From VXNJ01 sp009840625 (GTDB lineage Bacteria; Chloroflexota; UBA11872; VXNJ01): DNA of 64,000 bases. Of the stretch, positions 1-8,499 are shown one piece after another (the stretch's first letter is position 1; every line of letters starts with the position of its first letter). A model generated the notes under the pieces. The model did not search any database and was not told the DNA's origin. It saw only the letters and a list, made by a program, of their open reading frames with translations. Where the stretch lies: contig OZ242304.1 of the NCBI GenBank assembly GCA_965207915.1, forward strand, positions 2,232,001 to 2,296,000, in the 5' to 3' direction. The translations under genes and the position numbers were made by a program.

Positions 1-67
1 CGCCGTCCGGCGACGCTTCGGGCCCCAAGCGCTGCAGCGCGGGTCCGGGCTGGACAGGGATTGAGCT

Positions 68-1645
68 TTGTCCAAGCCGACTCCGCCGAACACCATGCTG
101 CTCTCTAAATCGCGATTCGTAGCCGGGTGGCAGTGCCCATTGCAGCTGTGGTACCGGCTCTACGAACCGCACGGCGAAGAGCTCGAACCGGTCCTGTGGG
201 AGGGCGCTGAGGAAACAGCCCGGAAGCTGTTTCCGGGCGGACAAATCGGCAACGTGGCCGGACCGGTCGACCAGGAAGCGATCGCCCGGACCGCGGCGCT
301 GATTGCCGATTCCAATTGCCCGGCGGTGTTCGAGGCCGCTATCGCGCACGACCGCCTGCTGGCGGTGGTCGACGTTCTGCAGCGCCACGGGGAAAGCTGG
401 GACCTGATCGAGGTCAAGACTTCCACCCGTTATGACCCCACACGCGATTCAGCCGCCAGCCAACCGTACATCACCTACGATGTGGCGTTCCAGCGTGAAG
501 TCCTGCGACGCGCAGGAGTCCCGGTCCGCAAGGCCTGGGTCTATCACCTTGATTCCGGCTACGAACTTCGCGGTGACCTAGACCTTGCCGCCCTTTTCCG
601 ACGCCGCGACGTCACCGACATCTGCGAAGAATTGGCGCCCCAGATACAGGCGGAAATCGAGGAATTCCTGGCGCTCAGCCCGGCCACCGCTCCGGTCGCC
701 GAACCGGGAAGCCGCTGCCGGACTCCGTTCAAGTGCGACTTTCAAAAGCGCTGCTTTGAGCGCAAACCCCGCCACTGGATCTTCACCCACCTGAACGGGC
801 TCAACCATCACCACCGACGCTGGCTCGGCGAGGCCGGAGTCGAGTCGGTCCTCGATCTCGACGCCATCAACACCTCCCGACTGCCGGATGGGGCGCGGCG
901 CCGCCATTTGCGGTTTCGCGACGTATACGCAACCGGGCGGCCCCACATCAGTCCCGAGCTCGCAGATGACCTCGCGTCCATGGGACCGCCATCGGCGTAT
1001 TTGGACTTTGAAACCATCAGTCCGCCCATCCCGCGCTTTGACGGGACAACGCCGTTCCAGCACGTGCCTTTCCAGTACTCGCTACACCTGTGGATGGGCG
1101 GCGATGAAGACCTTCGCCACTTCGAATACCTGGCGCCGGCGAGCGGCGATCCTCGCCCAGCCTTGGCACGTCATTTGGCCGAATCATTGAGCCAATTCCC
1201 TGACGGTCCGATCCTGGCTTACAGCGCCGGATTTGAGCGCGGCTGCCTGGAATCGCTGGCGCGGCTAGCAGCCGAATCCGATCCCCGATTGGCTAATACC
1301 CTGATCTCAATTCGCGATCGCATTCGCGACCTGCGTCCGGTGGTATCGGAAAACGTGATAGCAGCCGGGTTTAACGGCTCCTATTCGATGAAGGATGTTG
1401 CCCCTGCAGTCCTGGGCGAGGACAGCGGTTACGACGAAGCCGAAATCTCCGATGGCCTGGCCGCCCAGCGCGCGTTCGAGGATTTCGCCGCCGGTCGAAT
1501 CCGGGGCGGACAGGTCGAACAGGTTCGACTCGCGCTCCTCGCCTACTGCAAGTTGGACACCCTAAACCTGCACCGGCTGCACCGGGCCCTAATGGACCCG
1601 CGGCAGCTTGCCCGGTCCCTCACCGCTGATCCGGCATCGGCATGA
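68..1645 (+). CDS. DUF2779 protein: Cas4-like nuclease fused to a DEDD-type exonuclease domain
   Basis: About 525 residues. The N-terminal half looks like a RecB/Cas4-type PD-(D/E)XK nuclease: a VDVL segment followed by LIEVKTST, plus a Cys in GWQCP near residue 23 and a CRTPFKCDFQKRC cluster, matching the iron-sulfur cysteines of Cas4-like proteins. The C-terminal half begins at AYLDFETI and ends near YCKLDTL, the acidic pattern of RNase H-like DEDD exonucleases, and corresponds to DUF2779. The TTG start at 68 has an AGGGA seven bases upstream; an ATG at 95 (MLLSKSRF, closer to the usual family N-terminus) is the alternative. No CRISPR or other nuclease genes are nearby. The two nuclease folds are motif readings; the substrate is unknown. 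Confidence 0.75.
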   Translation: MSKPTPPNTMLLSKSRFVAGWQCPLQLWYRLYEPHGEELEPVLWEGAEETARKLFPGGQIGNVAGPVDQEAIARTAALIADSNCPAVFEAAIAHDRLLAVVDVLQRHGESWDLIEVKTSTRYDPTRDSAASQPYITYDVAFQREVLRRAGVPVRKAWVYHLDSGYELRGDLDLAALFRRRDVTDICEELAPQIQAEIEEFLALSPATAPVAEPGSRCRTPFKCDFQKRCFERKPRHWIFTHLNGLNHHHRRWLGEAGVESVLDLDAINTSRLPDGARRRHLRFRDVYATGRPHISPELADDLASMGPPSAYLDFETISPPIPRFDGTTPFQHVPFQYSLHLWMGGDEDLRHFEYLAPASGDPRPALARHLAESLSQFPDGPILAYSAGFERGCLESLARLAAESDPRLANTLISIRDRIRDLRPVVSENVIAAGFNGSYSMKDVAPAVLGEDSGYDEAEISDGLAAQRAFEDFAAGRIRGGQVEQVRLALLAYCKLDTLNLHRLHRALMDPRQLARSLTADPASA

Positions 1646-1658
1646 ATTGCGCGGAAGG

Positions 1659-2552
1659 TCAGCCCTGAGTCTGCAGCCCGTAGCGCTCGCTTACCAGGGT
1701 GGCCAGGTTGTGGACCAACAGCTCGTTGGTGAGCGGACCGATTCCGCCCGGCACCGGGGTGATGGCCGACGCCACCTTGCTCACTTCGGCAAAATCGACG
1801 TCGCCGCGGACCTCCGACCCCACGAAGCTGAACCCGGCGTCTAGGACCACCGCCCCCGGCCGGACCAGATCGGCGGTGATCATTCCCGGATTTCCGGTCG
1901 CGCTGACCAGAATGTCGGCCGACCGGGTGACCTGGCGGAGCTGTTCGGGCGTCGTCTTGGAGTGGCAGTAGGTGAGCGTGGCGTTGCGCTGCAGCAGCAA
2001 CCATCCGGCCGGCCGCCCGACGTTGCCGCTGCGCCCGATCACCACCACCCGCCTGCCGGAGATCGGAATCTGGTTGTGGTCCAGCATCCGCAGGATCGCG
2101 CCGGCGGTGGGCGGAGCCAGTTCGCTGTAACCGAGCGCCAGGTCCATGATTCGGCGCGGGGAGATGCACTCGAGGTCCAGGTGGCTTTGTACCGCCGCCA
2201 CGTACGGGAGCGTGCGCGGACCGCTGAAGTCGACCGTGAAGGACTCGGGGAGCGGCTTCAGGATGATCACGCCGTGCTGGCTCGGATCCGACTGCAATTC
2301 GCCCAGGTCGTGATAGAACTCGGCCGCGTCGGTGCCAGCCGGGTAATTGTGAGCCTGGACCGGGATCTGATATCGGCCGAACGTGCGCTCGATGCTGCGC
2401 ATATAGGTCGCGGTGGACGGATCGTCCCCGACCGATAGCGCGGAGATTTCCATATCGCCGTGGTCCCAGCGCACCCGGTCGAAGAACGTGCGCAAGTCGC
2501 GGCGCAATGCGCGCGCCGGCTCGCGGCCCGTCAGTTCTAGGTGATCGGCCAA
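1659..2552 (-). CDS. folD: FolD-family methylenetetrahydrofolate dehydrogenase, cyclohydrolase residues altered
   Basis: 297 residues, the usual FolD length, starting at TTG behind GGAGGG. The NAD(P) site is good (GRSGNVGRP near 173-181) and the ITPVPGGIGPLT motif is present. Aligned by eye with E. coli FolD, Tyr50 is kept but the cyclohydrolase Lys54 is Ile (YMRSI), Gln98 of VQLPLP is Leu (ILKPLP), and KDVDG has become LDLEC. The lysine is required for the methenyl-THF cyclohydrolase step, so the protein may act only as a dehydrogenase. It lies 33 bases downstream of an FchA-type gene on the same strand, which could supply the missing step. Family is clear; loss of cyclohydrolase activity is inferred. 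Confidence 0.88.
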   Translation of the reverse strand: MADHLELTGREPARALRRDLRTFFDRVRWDHGDMEISALSVGDDPSTATYMRSIERTFGRYQIPVQAHNYPAGTDAAEFYHDLGELQSDPSQHGVIILKPLPESFTVDFSGPRTLPYVAAVQSHLDLECISPRRIMDLALGYSELAPPTAGAILRMLDHNQIPISGRRVVVIGRSGNVGRPAGWLLLQRNATLTYCHSKTTPEQLRQVTRSADILVSATGNPGMITADLVRPGAVVLDAGFSFVGSEVRGDVDFAEVSKVASAITPVPGGIGPLTNELLVHNLATLVSERYGLQTQG

Positions 2553-2585
2553 ATAACCCTCCGCTGCGTACTCGATTTTCCCCGG

Positions 2586-3224
2586 TCAAAGCCGCCGGCG
2601 CGCCGCTTCGGCAAGGCCCTGCCAGCGCTGCCGATCCGAGTCTTCGGGACACGATCGCAGGTTTGCGTCCAGGTTCGCCAAGGCGATCCCGGCCGCTGAC
2701 CGGGCGAGCAGCGCGCCGCCCTCGGCGTCGCTTGCCAACCGGGGGTTGCCGATTTCGGCGACGGTCCGGCCGGCGTCGATCACCGCCAGCGCCGCCTCCA
2801 GGATCGAAACCGAGGTCGCCGACGCCGCCTTGGCGGAGTTTTGGATCTCACGCCGCCGGAAATCTTTCTGGGCCTCGTCTGAACGCGGCAACCTGACCGC
2901 CTTGCGATAGGCCGTGTAAGCGTCGGAATCGGCATCCACGGCCGCGACCGCGTCGGACTGGGCGCGCTGGCAGAGCGCTCGCGCGGATTCGACCCGGTCC
3001 CGTCCTGATGCGTCCAGCGTTTCCGGATTTGCATAGTGCGAGGCCATCTGAACCAGTGCCGCGCCCATCGCCACTGCGGCGGCGGCGGCGGCACCGCCGC
3101 CCGGGGCCGGCGCGTGGGCGGCCAGCGCGTCGGCAAACGCGGCGATCCGCGGGCCCTGTTCTTCTGGGACTTCTGGGTTCAATGGTTTTGGGCGGGCCGT
3201 CGCCGGTCGGTCGGGAGCTTGCAA
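2586..3224 (-). CDS. fchA: Cyclodeaminase/cyclohydrolase family protein (FchA-like methenyl-THF cyclohydrolase)
   Basis: About 212 residues, all-helical and Ala-rich, with the family hallmark APAPGGGAAAAAA near residue 40 and a folate-site-like NPRLASDAEGGALLA segment near 160-175. The family covers formimino-THF cyclodeaminase (FTCD C-terminal domain) and methenyl-THF cyclohydrolase FchA. The neighbouring folD on the same strand, itself lacking cyclohydrolase residues, favours the FchA role; no histidine-degradation genes are nearby. The TTG start at 3224 has no obvious ribosome-binding site, so the exact N-terminus is uncertain. The gene diverges from miaA across 47 bases. Confidence 0.85.
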   Translation of the reverse strand: MQAPDRPATARPKPLNPEVPEEQGPRIAAFADALAAHAPAPGGGAAAAAAVAMGAALVQMASHYANPETLDASGRDRVESARALCQRAQSDAVAAVDADSDAYTAYRKAVRLPRSDEAQKDFRRREIQNSAKAASATSVSILEAALAVIDAGRTVAEIGNPRLASDAEGGALLARSAAGIALANLDANLRSCPEDSDRQRWQGLAEAARRRL

Positions 3225-3271
3225 TTTCGTCCAACAATTAGTTTGTACGAAACCTTCGGGAAATTGCGTGA

Positions 3272-4180
3272 GTGCTTCCGGAAACCCCTGAACCGCCGCT
3301 GGTCGCGATCGTTGGACCGACCGCCAGCGGCAAAACCGCGCTGGCGGTTGAGCTCTGCCGGGAGATCGGCGGCGCGGTGATCTCGGCCGATTCGCGTCAG
3401 GTCTACCGCGGCATGGATATCGGGACCGCCAAGCCCACGGCGTCCGAGCGCGGTGGAATCGATCACCACCTGCTGGACATTAGGACGCCCGACTGCCCGT
3501 ATTCGCTGCCCGAATTCCTCGGCGACGCCAACGCCGCGATCGGCGCGATCCGGTCCGACGGGATGGTCCCGGTGGTGGTGGGCGGGACCGCGCTTTACGT
3601 TCATGCGCTGCTGGCCGGGTTTGCCCCCGGACCGGCCGATCCCGACCTGCGCAGAGCGCTCGAACGGGATCTGAAGCGTACCGGACTGAATGCGCTGAAT
3701 GAACGACTCGGTGCCCTCGACTCCGCGGCCGCCCGCGCAGTCGACTCCAGGAACCCGCGACGCGTATTGCGGGCTCTGGAACGGCGGATCCTGGCTGGCC
3801 GCGGCGCCGTCGCCAAAAGCTGGCCGCAGCACCCGGCGATCGTATTGGGCCTCCATGATCGGCCCGCCCGGCGGACCGAAAAGATTGCCCGCCGCACCCG
3901 CATGATGCTCGCCTCGGGACTTACCGACGAAGTCCGCCGTTTGCTCGCCGGTTACGGTCAGTCGACCATATTGCAGACCACCATCGGCTATTCCGAATGC
4001 GTCGATTACCTGCTGGGACGCTGCGACCTGACCGCGGCCGAGCAGGGGATCCGGACCGCGACCAACCAGTACGCGCGCCGGCAGATGACCTATCTAAGAA
4101 ATAAAATGCGCATTCAATGGCTTGAACCCGACCGACCGCAAATTCAGCAGGCGCTGACGCGAATTGGTCGGACCGGGTAG
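3272..4180 (+). CDS. miaA: tRNA dimethylallyltransferase
   Basis: 302 residues, typical for MiaA. It transfers a dimethylallyl group to A37 of tRNAs that read UNN codons. The P-loop GPTASGKT is at 15-22, followed by ISADSRQVYRGMDIGTAKP, the standard second motif, and the C-terminal zone contains the QTTIGYSE segment and TNQYARRQMTYLRNK. A GTG start at 3272 is used. It leads a same-strand run with dapF, dapL and hflX; miaA and hflX are also near neighbours in many bacteria. Nothing unusual seen. Confidence 0.95.
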   Translation: MLPETPEPPLVAIVGPTASGKTALAVELCREIGGAVISADSRQVYRGMDIGTAKPTASERGGIDHHLLDIRTPDCPYSLPEFLGDANAAIGAIRSDGMVPVVVGGTALYVHALLAGFAPGPADPDLRRALERDLKRTGLNALNERLGALDSAAARAVDSRNPRRVLRALERRILAGRGAVAKSWPQHPAIVLGLHDRPARRTEKIARRTRMMLASGLTDEVRRLLAGYGQSTILQTTIGYSECVDYLLGRCDLTAAEQGIRTATNQYARRQMTYLRNKMRIQWLEPDRPQIQQALTRIGRTG

Positions 4181-4201
4181 CCGATTCCCCTAGCGAGACC
4201 C

Positions 4202-5047
4202 ATGCGATTTACCAAGCTGCACGGAGCCGGCAACGATTTCGTGCTCGTCGATACCCGCTCGGAAGACGAGCGCGATTGGCCGCAGTTTGCGCAGTCGGTA
4301 TGCGATCGCCACTTCGGAGTCGGCGGGGATGGCGTGCTGCTGTTGCGGGGCGAACCGGGCGAGAACCTCGAGATGGTCATGTACAACCCGGACGGCTCTG
4401 CGGCCGAGATGTGCGGCAACGGCATTCGCTGCTTTGCCAAATACCTATACGACCGAGGCGAGATCGGCGAAGGCCGGACCGGCGTTCTTACCGGCGCCGG
4501 GCCGCTCTGGGTCCAGGTCCTGGGCGACGGCCCGCAGGGCCTTAGGGTTGCCACCTCGCTCGGCGTGCCGGACCTTGACGCGGCGGCGGTGCCGACGACG
4601 TTGGCCGCCGATATGGCGATCGAGGTTCCGCTGGAGATCGGCGGTCAGGAGATTGAGTTGACCTGCGTGAGCATGGGCAATCCCCACGCAGTCGCCCGGG
4701 TGGAATCGCCCGAGGAATTCGATCTCGAGCGCATCGGACCGCAAATCGAGCATCACCCGGCCTTCCCCGAGCGCACCAATTTCGAGATCTACGCTCCGGT
4801 GGTCACGCGCAATGGAGCCACCCTGCGAATGCGCGTCTGGGAGCGCGGCGCCGGGATCACCCTGGCCTGCGGGTCGGGTGCGGGCGCCACGGTGGCCGCG
4901 GCAATGAAGACCGGTGCGATCGAATTCGGGCGGGTTGGGCTCGAGGTCGACGGGGGCCACCTTGAAGCCGAGTGGGATCACGAGCACGACGACCTGATTC
5001 TGATCGGACCGGCAGTCACCGTTTTTGACGCCGACTGGAACCATTGA
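4202..5047 (+). CDS. dapF: Diaminopimelate epimerase
   Basis: 281 residues. It interconverts LL- and meso-diaminopimelate for lysine and peptidoglycan synthesis. Both catalytic cysteines are visible: Cys71 in EMCGNGIRC and Cys223 in ACGSGAGA, with the N-terminal KLHGAGNDF motif. The ATG at 4202 follows miaA by 21 bases, and the end abuts dapL. Pairing with an LL-DAP aminotransferase indicates the aminotransferase route to diaminopimelate rather than the succinylase or acetylase routes. Confidence 0.96.
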   Translation: MRFTKLHGAGNDFVLVDTRSEDERDWPQFAQSVCDRHFGVGGDGVLLLRGEPGENLEMVMYNPDGSAAEMCGNGIRCFAKYLYDRGEIGEGRTGVLTGAGPLWVQVLGDGPQGLRVATSLGVPDLDAAAVPTTLAADMAIEVPLEIGGQEIELTCVSMGNPHAVARVESPEEFDLERIGPQIEHHPAFPERTNFEIYAPVVTRNGATLRMRVWERGAGITLACGSGAGATVAAAMKTGAIEFGRVGLEVDGGHLEAEWDHEHDDLILIGPAVTVFDADWNH

Positions 5048-5081
5048 GCCGACTGGCCAATATCACGCAAAGGTTGGTCAA

Positions 5082-6257
5082 TTGACCCTGGACACCAATA
5101 ACCTGATCGCGCGCCGCATCGCCGAACTGCCGCCATATCTGTTCGCGCGCCTGGATGCGCTGCGGGCCGAGAAGGCCGCCACCGGAGTCGACGTGATTCC
5201 GGTCAGCATCGGAGACCCGGACCTGCCGACGCCGGAACCGGTCGTGGAACGCCTGCGCGAAGCGGCCGGCAACCCCGCCTACCACCGCTACAACGAGACC
5301 GCCATCCCGCAGTTCCGCCGCGCCATTGCCGACTGGTACCGGCGGCGGTTCGCGATCGAATTGGATCCGGACCGTGAAATCGTCCCCCTCATCGGCTCCA
5401 AGGAGGGGATCGCCCACGCCCCGGTCGCCCTGGTCGATCCGGGCGACCTGGTGCTGGTGCCGGATCCGGGCTACCCGGTCTACTCGATCGGCACCGAACT
5501 GGTCGGCGGCCGGGTGTCCTATATGCCGCTGCTGGCCGAGCGCGGATGGACCCCGGATCTCTCCGAAATTGATCCGATGGACAGGTCCGCGGCCAAGCTG
5601 ATGTGGCTCAATTACCCCAATAATCCGACCGCCGCGGCCGGTTCGGAGGGGTTTTTCGCCGAAGCGCTGGAATTCTGCCGCCGCAACCAGATCCTCCTCT
5701 GCCAGGACGCGGCCTATTCCGAGGTCACGTTCGACGGGTTCCGCGCCACGAGCGCCCTGTCCCAACCCGGGGCGCTTGATTACTGCGTTGAATTCCATTC
5801 GCTATCCAAGACCTACAACATGACCGGCTGGCGAATCGGCTGGGCCGCCGGCAACGCCGCCGTCATCGAGGCTTTGGCGCGGGTCAAGAGCAACATGGAC
5901 TCGGGGATGTTCGCCGCAATTGAAGCGGCCGGCGTGGCCGCCCTGGAGATGCCCGAGGAGTGGATCAGCAGGCGCAACAAGGCCCTGGAGGCGCGGCGCG
6001 ATCGCGTGGTCGCGGCGCTGCGCCGGATGGGGCTGGCACCGGAGGTTCCCGCCGCCAGCCTCTATGTCTGGACGCCGGTGCCGCAGGGGTTTGATTCCAG
6101 TTCCTTTGCGGCCCACGTGATCGACGAGGCCGGCGTCGTGGTGACTCCGGGACTGGGATTCGGTCCCGGCGGGGACGGCTACTTCCGAATTTCGTTGACC
6201 ACGCCGGATGCGCGCCTGGACGAAGCTATGGACCGACTGGCGCGACTTAACTTTTGA
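5082..6257 (+). CDS. dapL: LL-diaminopimelate aminotransferase
   Basis: Class I/II PLP aminotransferase converting tetrahydrodipicolinate to LL-diaminopimelate. The reading frame is open back to 5025 inside dapF, but the TTG at 5082 has AAAGG eight bases upstream and gives 391 residues beginning MTLDTNNLIARR, the normal DapL length. The PLP lysine is Lys243 in HSLSKTYNMTGWRIGW; the YPNNPT motif is near 178-183. DapF directly upstream makes DapL more likely than a generic aspartate or alanine aminotransferase, though that alternative cannot be fully excluded from motifs. Confidence 0.9.
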   Translation: MTLDTNNLIARRIAELPPYLFARLDALRAEKAATGVDVIPVSIGDPDLPTPEPVVERLREAAGNPAYHRYNETAIPQFRRAIADWYRRRFAIELDPDREIVPLIGSKEGIAHAPVALVDPGDLVLVPDPGYPVYSIGTELVGGRVSYMPLLAERGWTPDLSEIDPMDRSAAKLMWLNYPNNPTAAAGSEGFFAEALEFCRRNQILLCQDAAYSEVTFDGFRATSALSQPGALDYCVEFHSLSKTYNMTGWRIGWAAGNAAVIEALARVKSNMDSGMFAAIEAAGVAALEMPEEWISRRNKALEARRDRVVAALRRMGLAPEVPAASLYVWTPVPQGFDSSSFAAHVIDEAGVVVTPGLGFGPGGDGYFRISLTTPDARLDEAMDRLARLNF

Positions 6258-7510
6258 ACCGCGAATCCGGGGAGCCGGTCTTCCTCGTTGGTCTGGAACT
6301 GCCCGGGCGCGGCATCTGGACGCCGAAGGACAGCCTGGCCGAACTGAGCGAGTTGGCCGAATCGGCCGGCGCCCGGGTCTGCGGGCAGACCCTGCTGCGG
6401 GTGCGCCGCCCCAACCCGGCGTTGCTCATCGGGACCGGACAGGCCGAGGAAGTGGTGGCAGAAGCCGCCCGGTTGCGAGCGCAGGCGATCGTATTCGACG
6501 CCGAGCTGCAACCGCGCCAGCAACGCAACTTGGAACGGCGCGCGCGCCGCAAGATCCTCGACCGGACCGCCTTGATCCTGGACGTGTTCGCCCGCCACGC
6601 GGGATCCGCCGAAGGCAAGCTGCAGGTCGCCCGGGCCCAGATCGATTACCTGCTGCCCCGCCTCTCCGACCTCTGGGTCCAGTTCTCACGCACCGGCGGC
6701 GGGATCGGGACGCGCGGTCCGGGCGAGACCCAGATCGAACGCGACCGCCGCGAACTGCGCGCGCGCCTCTCGGTCCTGGACCGGCAAATCGAACGGCTCC
6801 GGTCGCGGCGCTCCATCGCCCGCGCCCAACGCGCCGAAGCCGGACTGACCGTTGCCCTGGTCGGATACACCAACGCGGGCAAGACCAGTCTTCACGCAGC
6901 GCTCTGCGGCGACGCCGATCCCGGCGAGCCGCGCATGTTCGCGACCCTGGATCCGAAAGTCCGCCGGGCCGAATTGCCGGGTGGCCAGTTGGCCCTGGTG
7001 ATCGATACGGTCGGGTTCATCAACCGCCTGCCGCCGCGCCTGGTGGCCGCATTCAGAGCGACCCTGGAAGAAGTTGAATCAGCCGATGCGATGGTCCACG
7101 TCGCCGATGTATCCGCCCCCCACCTGACGGAAAGGGTCGAGACTGTCGTTTCCACACTCGAGGATCTTGGCCTGGCCGACAAACCAAGCGTCCTGGCGCT
7201 GAACAAGGCCGACCGCTTGCGGGCCGGAGGGGGCCCGCCGTTGCCCGGCGGGATGCTGGTTTCGGCCCGTACGGGCGCCGGGCTGGACGTACTGCGCGAC
7301 GCGATCGGCAAGGCCGCTGCCGCCGACTGGCAGCAGTTTGACGTGGAACTCCCTTACCGCAGCGGCGCCCTGCTCGAAAGGATCAGATCCAGCGGGCGGA
7401 TCGCAAGGCTCCGTTATATCGGAGACCGCGTGTTGGTGCAGGGCAGCGGCCCGCCGGCCCTGCTGAACCGGCTGCGCCGATACGCTGCACCGGAATCGAT
7501 TCACACTTGA
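6254..7510 (+). CDS. hflX: Ribosome-associated GTPase HflX
   Basis: 418 residues. HflX binds the 50S subunit and splits stalled ribosomes. The N-terminal HflX domain carries the NPALLIGTGQAEEV region and the GGGIGTRGPGETQIE hallmark at 148-162, then a coiled-coil linker, then the GTPase domain with G1 GYTNAGKT (204-211), G3 DTVGF (251-255) and G4 NKAD. The TTG start overlaps the dapL stop by four bases, so the two are translationally coupled. The usual GKSTLFN after G1 is GKTSLHAAL here, a conservative difference. Confidence 0.95.
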   Translation: MNRESGEPVFLVGLELPGRGIWTPKDSLAELSELAESAGARVCGQTLLRVRRPNPALLIGTGQAEEVVAEAARLRAQAIVFDAELQPRQQRNLERRARRKILDRTALILDVFARHAGSAEGKLQVARAQIDYLLPRLSDLWVQFSRTGGGIGTRGPGETQIERDRRELRARLSVLDRQIERLRSRRSIARAQRAEAGLTVALVGYTNAGKTSLHAALCGDADPGEPRMFATLDPKVRRAELPGGQLALVIDTVGFINRLPPRLVAAFRATLEEVESADAMVHVADVSAPHLTERVETVVSTLEDLGLADKPSVLALNKADRLRAGGGPPLPGGMLVSARTGAGLDVLRDAIGKAAAADWQQFDVELPYRSGALLERIRSSGRIARLRYIGDRVLVQGSGPPALLNRLRRYAAPESIHT

Positions 7511-7570
7511 TCTGAGCAATCGCCTGCAATCGCCGCATCCGAGGGCTAGGCGCATCGAAGTTGTGTTCGA

Positions 7571-7987
7571 TCACAATGCCGGGTCAAGCGTTGAAAGCAT
7601 TCCAGATCGCCTGGCCCAACTGGTTATCCTGCCGTCGGCGGTCGCCAATCGATAACCGCCGACCAGGGCGGTGGCGGCGATTATTCGGTCGGCCGGATCG
7701 GCGTGAAACCCCTCGTTCGCGAGCTCCGAGGCCCGGAACGCGATCTCAGCATCCACTGAGACCGTCCGAAGTCCGTCAACCCGCAGCCGCCGATGGAGCG
7801 CGCGCGGCGATATCGCAAGATTCAATCGGCCTTTGTCGTTAAGCAAGGCGATTTCCCAAAAACTAAATGCCGAAGCGGTTACGGCGCCGCGTTCCCAGGC
7901 GGCCTGCAATCGCCTCAGTGCGTTTTCACCCATGCGTTCTGAACCCGCAACAAACCACAACAGCACGTGAGTGTCCAGCAGGATCAA
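7571..7987 (-). CDS. vapC: PIN-domain toxin, VapC family
   Basis: 138 residues. PIN-domain ribonuclease with the expected acidic residues: Asp5 (LLDTHVLLW), Glu45 (SFWEIALL), Asp97/Asp100 (HADPADRIIAATA) and Asp118. The DTHxLLW and DPxDR motifs are typical of VapC toxins that cleave tRNA or rRNA. It overlaps the upstream antitoxin by four bases, the normal arrangement. It converges on hflX, with 60 bases between stops. The RNA target cannot be predicted from sequence. Confidence 0.9.
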   Translation of the reverse strand: MILLDTHVLLWFVAGSERMGENALRRLQAAWERGAVTASAFSFWEIALLNDKGRLNLAISPRALHRRLRVDGLRTVSVDAEIAFRASELANEGFHADPADRIIAATALVGGYRLATADGRITSWARRSGMLSTLDPAL

Positions 7988-8280
7988 CGCGCCGACCCAC
8001 GTTTAGGGTCCAGCACTCGGTCAGGATCGTTGATGGCATCCCATTCCCCAGCCGGCACGACCGGGGCCAGGACATCGCCCAAGATCCGGACTGTGTCCCG
8101 GTATCGGCCCCAAATCTGCGGCGTCGATTTTCTTGCCGGAACCAATCGCGACACGGGTTTGCCGTACTTGGTGATCACGATCTCTTCGCCAGTCTCGTTT
8201 ACTTCGTCCATAAGCGCCAGGCAGCGGTTCTTGAATTCGCCCGCCGAAATCGTGCGTTGCTCGGTGTTCGCGCCGCTCAT
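7984..8280 (-). CDS. Phd/YefM-type antitoxin partner of the PIN toxin
   Basis: 98 residues. The N-terminal half has the Phd/YefM DNA-binding pattern (TISAGEFKNRCLALMDEVNETGEEIVITKYGKPVSRLVP); the C-terminal tail, rich in Asp, Pro and Arg, would wrap the toxin. The last four bases overlap vapC. Such antitoxins repress their own operon through a palindrome near the promoter, and a perfect 12-base palindrome lies 47 bases upstream of the start. It sits in the same islet as the tyrosine recombinase. Confidence 0.88.
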   Translation of the reverse strand: MSGANTEQRTISAGEFKNRCLALMDEVNETGEEIVITKYGKPVSRLVPARKSTPQIWGRYRDTVRILGDVLAPVVPAGEWDAINDPDRVLDPKRGSAR

Positions 8281-8300
8281 GTCGAATCCCTCGAGTTCCC

Positions 8301-8345
8301 TTTTGTCATATTAAAGCCATAGCCAGTAGCTATAGCTATATGTAG
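8301..8345 (-). promoter_or_regulatory. Candidate promoter/operator of the toxin-antitoxin pair
   Basis: An AT-rich stretch in a GC-rich genome just upstream of the antitoxin. It holds a perfect 12-base palindrome, TAGCTATAGCTA at 8327-8338, extended by a nested TATAGCTATA at 8331-8340. Phd/YefM antitoxin complexes bind short palindromes that overlap the promoter, so this is the natural operator candidate. Function is inferred from position and symmetry only. Confidence 0.5.
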
Positions 8346-8499
8346 ATAGATTGAATCGGCGACGGCTCTTCGCCTCGGGTAATTGCGAGCGAATCAGACC
8401 CATCGAATCGCCGTTTCCTAGGGCGGCGTTGGGCTTTAAGAATGCCGCGATCAGTTGGGGCGATCCACCGTCCAAAGGAGCAGGGGAGGCGAATTCGCG

